From NCBI RefSeq assembly GCF_040195635.1, contig NZ_JBEFTX010000013.1, positions 176,635-240,634 of the forward strand: DNA of 64,000 nt. Reading direction: 5' to 3'. Positions 42,588 through 49,148 of the stretch are shown piece after piece (the first letter of the stretch is position 1; each line of letters starts with the position of its first letter). Source of the DNA: Thermasporomyces sp040195635. Lineage in GTDB: Bacteria > Actinomycetota > Actinomycetes > Propionibacteriales > Actinopolymorphaceae. The translations under genes were made by a program, and so were the position numbers. Below the pieces are notes generated by a model, which searched no databases, was not told where the DNA came from, and saw only the letters and a program-made list of their open reading frames with translations.

Positions 42588-43580
42588 GTGCTTGCTCAAG
42601 CTACCTCGTCGGAGTCGATTGGTACGCCGTTGTTGTGGGCGGCCAGCATTGCCGTACTCCTCATCTTGGTCGCCGCTGACTTCCTGGTGACCCGCCGCCC
42701 GCATGAGGTGTCGCTGCGCGAGGCCGTGGGCTGGTCGGTGTTCTATCTCTCCCTGCCGCTGGTGTTCGGCGTGGTCCTTTGGGCGGTATTCGGCGGTGCT
42801 CAGGCGCTGGAGTTCGTCACGGGCTTCGTGGTGGAGAAGTCCCTGTCGGTGGACAACCTTTTCGTGTTCATGCTCTTGCTGGCCGGCTTCGCGGTACCGG
42901 CCGAACTGCAGCAGCGCGTGCTGCTCTTCGGCATCGTCGGCGCACTGGTGCTGCGTGGCATCTTCATCGCGGCCGGTGCCGCGCTGCTGCAGGCCGGCAC
43001 CTGGGCATTCCTGGTGTTCGGGGCGATCCTGTTCGTCACCGCCGTCAAGATCCTGCACGAAGCGCTGGCTGGGTCGAACTTCAGCCGCGACGTGTCGCAG
43101 ATGCGCTCGGTGCGACTCCTCCGTCGGTTGATGCCGGTCACCGACGGCTACCGCGGCACCCGGCTGGCGGTCCGCGAGGATGGTCAACGTGCCCTGACCC
43201 CGTTGACGGTCGTGGTCGTCGCTGTGTTCGCCACCGACGTGGTCTTCGCCGTCGACTCTGTCCCAGCCGTCTACGGCATCACCCAAGACCCGTACCTGGT
43301 GTTCACCACCAACGCATTCGCCCTGCTCGGCCTGCGCGCCTTGTACTTCGTACTGCACACCGCACTGGGCAAACTCATCCACCTCAACTACGGGCTGGGG
43401 CTCATCCTCGCGTTCATCGGCGTCAAGCTGGTACTGCACTGGGCTCACGGGATCTGGCCCACCGTGCCCCAGGTCCCCACCCCGCTCTCCCTTGCCGTCA
43501 TCGTGCTGATCCTGGCGGTCGTCACGCTGACCAGCGTGCGCGCCCGCAGCGGCGCTGAACAAGCCACACCCGGGAGCTGA
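42588..43580 (+). CDS. TerC/Alx-family integral membrane protein
   Basis: A 330-residue protein with about nine membrane helices. It contains the two TerC signature acidic motifs, FVVEKSLSVDNLFVFMLLLA and FATDVVFAVDSVPAVYGIT. Alx-like TerC proteins export Mn2+ or load metals onto exported proteins. The GTG start follows GAGGGGACTCCT. It lies behind a candidate manganese riboswitch and inside the island, upstream of a short membrane ORF. Confidence 0.92.
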   Translation: MLAQATSSESIGTPLLWAASIAVLLILVAADFLVTRRPHEVSLREAVGWSVFYLSLPLVFGVVLWAVFGGAQALEFVTGFVVEKSLSVDNLFVFMLLLAGFAVPAELQQRVLLFGIVGALVLRGIFIAAGAALLQAGTWAFLVFGAILFVTAVKILHEALAGSNFSRDVSQMRSVRLLRRLMPVTDGYRGTRLAVREDGQRALTPLTVVVVAVFATDVVFAVDSVPAVYGITQDPYLVFTTNAFALLGLRALYFVLHTALGKLIHLNYGLGLILAFIGVKLVLHWAHGIWPTVPQVPTPLSLAVIVLILAVVTLTSVRARSGAEQATPGS

Positions 43581-43582
43581 CC

Positions 43583-43861
43583 ATGCTCACCGACATCCTC
43601 ATCGAAATTGTCATGACCGTGCTCGTCCTGTCCTCACTCCTGATCACCTGTGCCGTGCTGCTGGACGCTCGTCCACCCCGAGGACCAGATCGGCCGCCTG
43701 GCCGTCGTCAGCGGCCTCGCGCTGTCCGCAGGTCCGCACGGGCGGCACACTCGGTTTCGTCAGGCCCTGCATGGGGGACGGCATCCAGGAGGCGTAACAG
43801 CGACGGCTGGCTGCTCCCGGCGGGGACGGTGGAGCGGGGGAAGCGTGGAACGCGGCACTGA
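43583..43861 (+). pseudogene. Short membrane ORF, possibly frameshifted
   Basis: The ATG lies 2 bp after the terC stop. The first 29 residues, MLTDILIEIVMTVLVLSSLL then ITCAVLLDA, form a convincing membrane helix. The remaining 60 residues are Arg/Pro-rich and look out of frame. In another frame the DNA directly after reads LVHPEDQIGRLAVVSGLALS, which looks more protein-like, so a frameshift near 43660 is plausible. Family unknown. Confidence 0.4.
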
Positions 43862-44441
43862 CGTTGTTATCACGGTCCGCTGCGCCGACGCCGACGCCGC
43901 CGGCCAAGCACTCAGCCTGCTCCGGACGTGCGATGCCGCCGGGCAGATCGAGCTGAGGGGCGGGATCGTGATCGAACGCGCCCCGGACGACAGACTGCAG
44001 ATGCCCGCTGACCCCCACATGGTCGCTGGCGTCGCGACCGGCGGTGGGAGCCTCATCGGCATGCTGATGGACATTCTCGGCGGACCGCTGGGAATGTTGC
44101 TGGGGTGGCGTGGAGCGGCCGTGATCGCCGCCGCCGTGGATCTACGAATGGCCGAGAGAACGGGCGAGCTTGGTGGGCTCGCCGCGCTGAGCGTCTCGTC
44201 CCGCATCGGTAAGGCGGTCGTCCTTGCGGACATCACCGAGTTCGACCCCGAGATCATCGACTCCGAGATGGCCACGGTGGGTGGCACGGTGATCCGTCGC
44301 CCGGCCGACCTGGTGCTGGCAGAGCTTGCCGCGGCCGAGGACGCGGCGAAGGCAGCCGAGATGGAAGCGGTGCGTGTCCTGCGCCAGCAGCACATCGCCG
44401 AACGCAGAAAAGGTAGTGGCCATCGCGACACGTTCGACTGA
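43845..44441 (+). CDS. DUF1269-like glycine-zipper protein
   Basis: A 198-residue protein with a GTG start behind GGGGGAA. The middle holds a Gly-rich hydrophobic segment (GVATGGGSLIGMLMDILGGP and LGMLLGW) like the membrane-inserted zipper of DUF1269/TIGR-type proteins. The rest is charged with a helical C-terminus. A longer in-frame reading from 43650 overlaps the previous ORF and is not favoured. Function unknown. Confidence 0.6.
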   Translation: MERGTDVVITVRCADADAAGQALSLLRTCDAAGQIELRGGIVIERAPDDRLQMPADPHMVAGVATGGGSLIGMLMDILGGPLGMLLGWRGAAVIAAAVDLRMAERTGELGGLAALSVSSRIGKAVVLADITEFDPEIIDSEMATVGGTVIRRPADLVLAELAAAEDAAKAAEMEAVRVLRQQHIAERRKGSGHRDTFD

Positions 44442-44660
44442 GGGAACGCCAGCCACAGCTCCCACCTGATCCACACAGCCTTGAAGCACTGTCCGGTCGG
44501 CCGGACGCTCCTGCATGCCCCGGTCTGGGCTGGGCGCCACCAGCGACATGGGTCGGCAGCCTGTCCAACCACGCCTGAGTGCGGCACGTAGGCACCCGTT
44601 AGGCTTAGCCGGACAGGTTGGGGTCGTCAGCTGTGGACGGTCCGGGCGTGGGCTCGCAGA
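44442..44660. other. Spacer at the right edge of the island
   Basis: The 219 bp between the glycine-zipper gene and the tRNA fragment contain no supported gene. CCGGTCGGCCGG near 44491 is a small palindrome. TTAGGCTTAGCCGGAC near 44600 is the only AT-leaning stretch. Nothing resembling an integrase fragment was seen in six frames. Confidence 0.5.
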
Positions 44661-44715
44661 CCTCGAAAGCGTGTGAGGGGCAACCCTCCGAGGGCTCAAA
44701 TCCCGCCGCCACCGC
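44661..44715 (+). repeat. Duplicated 3' half of tRNA-Ser
   Basis: The 55 bp from the anticodon loop to just past the acceptor stem match 40900-40954 at 53 positions (C to A in the variable/T-stem junction and T to C in the T loop). The 5' half is absent, so it cannot be a functional tRNA. It marks the second boundary of the island. Confidence 0.93.
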
Positions 44716-44722
44716 CTGATGG

Positions 44723-44758
44723 GGGCCTGGACACGATCACCTGGTCATGTCCGGGCCC
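44723..44758 (+). terminator. Hairpin downstream of the tRNA-Ser fragment
   Basis: GGGCCTGGACA pairs with TGTCCGGGCCC with a single G-U pair and a 14-nt loop. It sits 8 bp after the duplicated tRNA 3' end and probably is the ancestral tRNA terminator displaced by the insertion. Confidence 0.55.
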
Positions 44759-44822
44759 TCGTCGTATCCGGCGGCCATCCGTCGGGGGATGGCAAGGTGG
44801 TGGGTGGGGGGATAGGCACAAG

Positions 44823-46325
44823 GTGACAGTCGCCGAGCTGGACCAGTTCCTGTTGTACGGCACTGTCGTACTGCTCCTGGGTGTCCTGGCCGTGCGGTTC
44901 GCCGTACGGTTCGGCCTTCCCAGCCTGTTGATCTACCTCGCGATGGGCGTCGCGCTCGGCGAGTCCGGGCTCGGCATCCACTTCGACGACGCCCAGCTCG
45001 CGCACGCCCTCGGATTCGCGGCGCTGGTGATCATCCTCACCGAAGGTGGACTCACCACGCGCTGGTCCGATGTCCGGCCAGCGATGATTCCGGGTGTCGT
45101 CCTGGCGACAGTCGGCGTCGGCCTGAGCGTCGGCGTCGTCGCAGTCGCCGTCCATGTGCTGCTCGGGCTCGACTGGCAGTTGGCGTTCCTGCTGGGGGCC
45201 ATCACGTCGCCGACCGACGCCGCCGCCGTCTTCTCGGTCCTGCGGCGAATGCCGCTGCCACGCCGACTCGCCGGCATCCTGGAAGCCGAGTCCGGCCTGA
45301 ACGACGCACCCACGGTTCTCATCGTGACGACCCTCAGCTCGGCGTCGCTCGGCAGTCAGAACCCGGGTCTGGTCTCGCTCACGATCCTCGGCGAGTTGCT
45401 CCTGGGTGCCGCACTTGGGTGCCTGGTGGGGTTTGGTGGCGCGTGGATCCTGCGCCGGGTCGCGCTGGGGGCCTCCGGGCTCTATCCACTCGCCATCGTG
45501 TCCTTCGCCGTGTTGGCGTACGCCAGCGCCTCGGCCCTGCACGGCAGCGGATTCGCGGCCGTGTACGTCGCGTCGCTGATCCTCGGCAACTCCGAGCTGC
45601 CGCACCGACCGGCCGTGCGTTCGTTCATCGAAGGACTTGCCTGGCTGGCGCAGGTCGGGCTGTTCGTGATGCTGGGTCTGCTGGCCTGGCCGTCGCGGCT
45701 CGGACTCTCCGAGGTCGTCGCCGGGCTGGTCGCCGGCGTGGTGCTCACGTTCCTCGCCCGGCCGGTGTCGGTCGTGCTGTCACTGCTGCCGTTCCGGATT
45801 CCTGCCACCGAACACCTGTTCCTGTCGTGGGCAGGCCTGCGCGGCGCCGTCCCCATCGTTCTCGCGACCATCCCGATGGCGGCCGGCCTGGAGGGCGCGG
45901 ACCGGCTTTTCGACATGGTCTTCGTCCTCGTGGTCGCCTTCACGCTCGTGCAGGCGCCGACACTGCCGGTCGTGGCGAGGCTGCTCCGGATCCACGGTGA
46001 GGACGAGGTACGCGACCTCGACATCGAGGCGGCGCCGCTGGAACGCGTCGAGGCCGACCTGCTGCAGGTCCGGATCTTCCCCGCATCGCGCCTCGCCGGT
46101 GTCGAGGTCGGCGAGATCCGCCTGCCGCGGGGCGCCTCGGTCGCCCTCGTCGTCCGCGAGGGACGCAGCATGGTGCCCACGCAGACGACCGTGCTGCGCG
46201 AGGCTGACGACGTTCTGGTTGTCACGCCACGCCGGTTGCGCGAGGCGACCGAACGACGGCTCCGGGCGGTCAGCCGCGGGGGCCGGCTCGCAGACTGGCT
46301 CGGCCGGAGCCGCGGGCAGGCCTAG
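44823..46325 (+). CDS. CPA1 potassium/sodium-proton antiporter with RCK_C domain
   Basis: A 500-residue antiporter with about 12-13 membrane helices. AITSPTDAAAVFSVLRRMPL and EAESGLNDAPTVLIV contain the CPA1 ion-binding Asp/Asn-Asp motifs. The C-terminal 100 residues form a TrkA_C/RCK_C ligand-binding domain, like NhaP2/CvrA-type K+/H+ antiporters. It acts in ion and pH balance, and the RCK_C domain may bind nucleotide. The GTG at 44823 is preceded by GGGGGG. It is convergent with the LytR_C gene, with 7 bp between stops. Confidence 0.93.
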   Translation: MTVAELDQFLLYGTVVLLLGVLAVRFAVRFGLPSLLIYLAMGVALGESGLGIHFDDAQLAHALGFAALVIILTEGGLTTRWSDVRPAMIPGVVLATVGVGLSVGVVAVAVHVLLGLDWQLAFLLGAITSPTDAAAVFSVLRRMPLPRRLAGILEAESGLNDAPTVLIVTTLSSASLGSQNPGLVSLTILGELLLGAALGCLVGFGGAWILRRVALGASGLYPLAIVSFAVLAYASASALHGSGFAAVYVASLILGNSELPHRPAVRSFIEGLAWLAQVGLFVMLGLLAWPSRLGLSEVVAGLVAGVVLTFLARPVSVVLSLLPFRIPATEHLFLSWAGLRGAVPIVLATIPMAAGLEGADRLFDMVFVLVVAFTLVQAPTLPVVARLLRIHGEDEVRDLDIEAAPLERVEADLLQVRIFPASRLAGVEVGEIRLPRGASVALVVREGRSMVPTQTTVLREADDVLVVTPRRLREATERRLRAVSRGGRLADWLGRSRGQA

Positions 46326-46332
46326 CCCAGGC

Positions 46333-46896
46333 CTAGCCCCCCAGGGCCATCGGCGTGGGCGTCATCGTCACGCAGACGGGCACCCGGGTGTCGACCTCCA
46401 TGGCCTTCGGGGCCTTGGAGACCAACCCGGCGTACTCGCTCCCGAGGATCACGTCGACCGAGGTGTCGGTGCGCTCATCGCCACGCCGGGTCTCGCCGGA
46501 GAGCTGCTCGCCGACCAGCAGGACCTCGGGGGCGTCCTTGTGCCGACCACGGACCTCGACGGTCTTGATCTTGGCGTCGTACGGAGAGTTGCCCACCTTC
46601 GCGATCGTGAATCCGCGCTGGCGGAGCAGGTCGGCCGTGCGATCGGCCAGGCCGCTGATCTTGCCGGCGTTGTAGACGTTCAACGTGACGGTCTGCGCGC
46701 TGATCCGCTGCTTCTCCTCGGGCTTCGGTGTCGAGCAGACCTGGGTGGGACTGGGCGCGGGTGCGACGTTGAGTACGGAGTCCCAGCCGTACCACGCGGC
46801 GCTGGACAACAGACCCAGGAGGACGAGCAGGGTGAAAGGTCCACGAATCCGTCGACGCCGCCTGCGCCGGATCTCCATCGAGTCGTAGGGCGTCAT
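46333..46896 (-). CDS. LytR C-terminal-domain membrane protein
   Basis: A 187-residue single-pass protein. An Arg-rich cytoplasmic start (IRRRRRRRIRG) is followed by one membrane helix (about 20-40) and an extracytoplasmic LytR_C domain with VTLNVYNAGKISGLADRTAD. Proteins with this domain alone occur in actinobacteria beside or apart from LCP wall-polymer ligases. Role unknown. It is followed on the same strand by nothing closer than the antiporter's end. Confidence 0.85.
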   Translation of the reverse strand: MTPYDSMEIRRRRRRRIRGPFTLLVLLGLLSSAAWYGWDSVLNVAPAPSPTQVCSTPKPEEKQRISAQTVTLNVYNAGKISGLADRTADLLRQRGFTIAKVGNSPYDAKIKTVEVRGRHKDAPEVLLVGEQLSGETRRGDERTDTSVDVILGSEYAGLVSKAPKAMEVDTRVPVCVTMTPTPMALGG

Positions 46897-46922
46897 CTCG
46901 GACCTTTCCCCGTGCAGCGTGC

Positions 46923-47219
46923 TCAGCCTTCGAGTCGGAGCACGCGGGCGTGGAGCACCATCCGCTGGTGCAGAGCCGCGCGGAGCGCCCGGTGCAGTCC
47001 GTCTTCAAGATAAAGCTCTTGGCGGTATTCGACCACGTGCGCGAAGAGATCGCCGTAATAGGTGGAATCTTCTGCCAACAATGTGTCGAGATCAAGGGTG
47101 CGTTTGGTCGTGACCAGCTGGTCGAGCCTGATCGGGCGGGGTGGGAGCTGAGCCCAGTCGCGTTGGGTCGCTCCGTGATCGGGGTAGGGGCGACCGTCGC
47201 CGACTCGCTTGAAGATCAC
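46923..47219 (-). CDS. VapB-family antitoxin-like protein, no toxin partner
   Basis: A 98-residue protein starting with GTG as MIFKRVGDGRPYPDHGATQR. This is the highly conserved actinobacterial family annotated as type II antitoxin VapB. A TACACT box lies about 12 nt before the GTG, so the mRNA may be leaderless. No PIN-domain toxin neighbours it and the conservation suggests a housekeeping role, so the antitoxin label is doubtful. It is divergent from dhaK. Confidence 0.75.
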   Translation of the reverse strand: MIFKRVGDGRPYPDHGATQRDWAQLPPRPIRLDQLVTTKRTLDLDTLLAEDSTYYGDLFAHVVEYRQELYLEDGLHRALRAALHQRMVLHARVLRLEG

Positions 47220-47402
47220 GCCTCGGCAGTGTAGTAGGCAGCGCTGGGTGGCCGATTGGAGACGCTGGGCGCCCATTTTCGAAACAATGACAATTCCACC
47301 AGTTCCCTACGATCTGGTGAGGCGCCCGTGTGGCATGGCGGCGCTGAGCAAAACGTCGATGCGATGATCGGGTACGCCGTCGTGCCGCGGGATGGAGTGA
47401 GG

Positions 47403-48404
47403 ATGAAGAAGATCATCAACGATCCGTCGACCGTCGTCGAGGAGTCCCTGGCCGGTCTGGCCGCCGCCCATGCCGACCTGCTCCGGGTGGAGTTCGATCC
47501 GACATTCGTCGTACGAACGGACGCGCCGAGACCCGGCAAGGTCGGTGTCGTGTCCGGCGGCGGCAGCGGGCACGAACCCCTGCACGGCGGATTCGTCGGG
47601 CGGGGCATGCTCGACGCGGCCTGCCCGGGACCGGTCTTCACCTCGCCGACACCGGATCCGATCCTCGCGGCCACCCGGGTGGTGGACGGCGGTGCGGGCG
47701 TACTCCACATCGTGAAGAACTACACCGGCGACGTCCTGAACTTCGAGACCGCCGCAGAGTTGGCCGCGGCCGAGGACATCAGCGTCGAGGCGGTCGTGAT
47801 CGACGACGACGTCGCCGTCAAGGACAGCCTCTACACGGCGGGACGCCGTGGCGTCGGCGGCACGGTGCTCGCCGAGAAGATCATCGGTGCCGCCGCCGAA
47901 CGCGGCGACGACCTGCCGGCGCTCGCCACGCTCTGCCGGCGGGTCAACGCCCGGGTCCGCAGCATGGGCATGGCCCTCACGTCGTGCACCGTTCCCCATG
48001 CCGGCAAGCCGACGTTCGAGTTGGGCGAGCAGGAGATGGAGATCGGGATCGGCATTCACGGCGAGCCCGGCCGGGAGCGGCTGCCGCTCGAACCGGCCGA
48101 CGCGATCGTCGAGCGTCTCCTCGGGCCGGTCGTGGCAGACCTGCCGTTCGGTTCCGGCGACGGGGTGTTGCTCTTCGTGAACGGCATGGGCGGTACGCCG
48201 TTGATGGAGCTCTACCTCGCCTACGGCCATGTGGAGAAGCTCCTGGCCGCGCAGGGGATCACGGTCGAACGCCGGCTGGTCGGCAACTACATCACCTCCC
48301 TGGAGATGCAGGGCATGTCGATCACGTTGCTGAAGCTCGACGAGGAGATGGTCGAGCTCTGGGACGCGCCCGTCCACACGCCGGCGTTGCGGTGGGGCGT
48401 CTGA
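47403..48404 (+). CDS. dhaK: Dihydroxyacetone kinase subunit DhaK
   Basis: A 333-residue dihydroxyacetone-binding subunit. GGGSGHEPLHGGFVG contains His57. His219 in IGIGIHGEPG corresponds to the His that holds the substrate covalently in E. coli DhaK (His218). The ATG follows GGAGTGAGG. It works with DhaL and the phosphodonor DhaM encoded just downstream, making DHA-phosphate from PEP. No dhaR-type regulator is nearby. Confidence 0.96.
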   Translation: MKKIINDPSTVVEESLAGLAAAHADLLRVEFDPTFVVRTDAPRPGKVGVVSGGGSGHEPLHGGFVGRGMLDAACPGPVFTSPTPDPILAATRVVDGGAGVLHIVKNYTGDVLNFETAAELAAAEDISVEAVVIDDDVAVKDSLYTAGRRGVGGTVLAEKIIGAAAERGDDLPALATLCRRVNARVRSMGMALTSCTVPHAGKPTFELGEQEMEIGIGIHGEPGRERLPLEPADAIVERLLGPVVADLPFGSGDGVLLFVNGMGGTPLMELYLAYGHVEKLLAAQGITVERRLVGNYITSLEMQGMSITLLKLDEEMVELWDAPVHTPALRWGV

Positions 48405-48438
48405 ACGCGGAACGGGTACGCGGCGAGAGGATGAGGAC

Positions 48439-49116
48439 GTGGCCGTGACGACGCAGGACCTCGTGACCTTCGTGACCGCGTACGCCGAGGTGATCGCGGC
48501 GAACCGGGCGTACCTCATCGATCTCGACGCCGCCATCGGGGACGCCGACCACGGCGAGAACCTCGACCGTGGGATGAAGGCGGCGATGGCGGAACTCGCC
48601 GACGCGCCGGACGAGGTCGCGCCGGCGGAGGTGCTCCGCAGGGTCGCCACGGCGCTGGTGTCCAAGGTGGGCGGGGCGGCCGGGCCGCTCTACGGCACCG
48701 CGTTCCTCCGGGCCTCCGGTGCGCTCCGTGGCAAGCCGGCACTCGACGCTCCCGATGTCGTTGCCGCGATCGGGGCCGGCCTCGACGGGGTGGTCGCCCG
48801 AGGCAAGGCGGTGGCCGGAGACAAGACGATGGTCGACGCCTGGGAGCCGGCGGCGCGGGCGGCCGAGCAGGCGGTGTCGGCGGGAACACCGCTCGCCGGG
48901 GCGCTGGCCGCCGCGGCCGACGCCGCCGAGGAGGGGATGCGGGCCACGGTTCCGCTGGTGGCCCGCAAGGGCCGCGCCAGCTACCTCGGCGAACGCAGTG
49001 CGGGACACCAGGATCCGGGCGCGACGTCGACCGCGATGCTGTTCCGGGCGATGGCCGACGTCGCCGCCCGTGGGACGGGCGGTGGGGGACCGGCAGAGCC
49101 CGCGGGCCAGGCCTAG
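48439..49116 (+). CDS. dhaL: Dihydroxyacetone kinase subunit DhaL
   Basis: A 225-residue ADP-binding helical barrel. The Mg-ADP ligands Asp30, Asp35 and Asp37 lie in LDAAIGDADHGENLDRGM. KVGGAAGPLYGTAFLR and AGHQDPGATSTAML are conserved DhaL motifs. ADP stays bound as a cofactor rephosphorylated by DhaM. The GTG start is 34 bp after dhaK. Confidence 0.95.
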   Translation: MAVTTQDLVTFVTAYAEVIAANRAYLIDLDAAIGDADHGENLDRGMKAAMAELADAPDEVAPAEVLRRVATALVSKVGGAAGPLYGTAFLRASGALRGKPALDAPDVVAAIGAGLDGVVARGKAVAGDKTMVDAWEPAARAAEQAVSAGTPLAGALAAAADAAEEGMRATVPLVARKGRASYLGERSAGHQDPGATSTAMLFRAMADVAARGTGGGGPAEPAGQA

Positions 49117-49148
49117 AGGTGCCCGGTGGATCGCTGCGCTCGACTGCC

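Larger units (their letters stand above)
40900..44715. mobile_element. Putative island bounded by tRNA-Ser 3' direct repeats
   Basis: The 55-bp tRNA 3' segment at 40900-40954 is repeated at 44661-44715 with two mismatches, in the same orientation. This is the classical footprint of site-specific integration into a tRNA gene that restored the tRNA at one end. The enclosed about 3.7 kb holds a phosphotransferase-like gene, a TerC gene, a short broken-looking ORF and a glycine-zipper protein. No integrase, excisionase or origin is visible, so it is a remnant or an element mobilised in trans. Confidence 0.7.

Noticed and set aside
44661..44715. A second tRNA-Ser gene
   Set aside because: Only the 3' half is present; the acceptor 5' strand and D arm are missing.
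40900..44715. A prophage
   Set aside because: The 3.7-kb interval has no integrase, structural, lysis or replication gene.
46923..47219. A toxin-antitoxin locus
   Set aside because: The VapB-like protein has no PIN-domain or other toxin neighbour on either strand.
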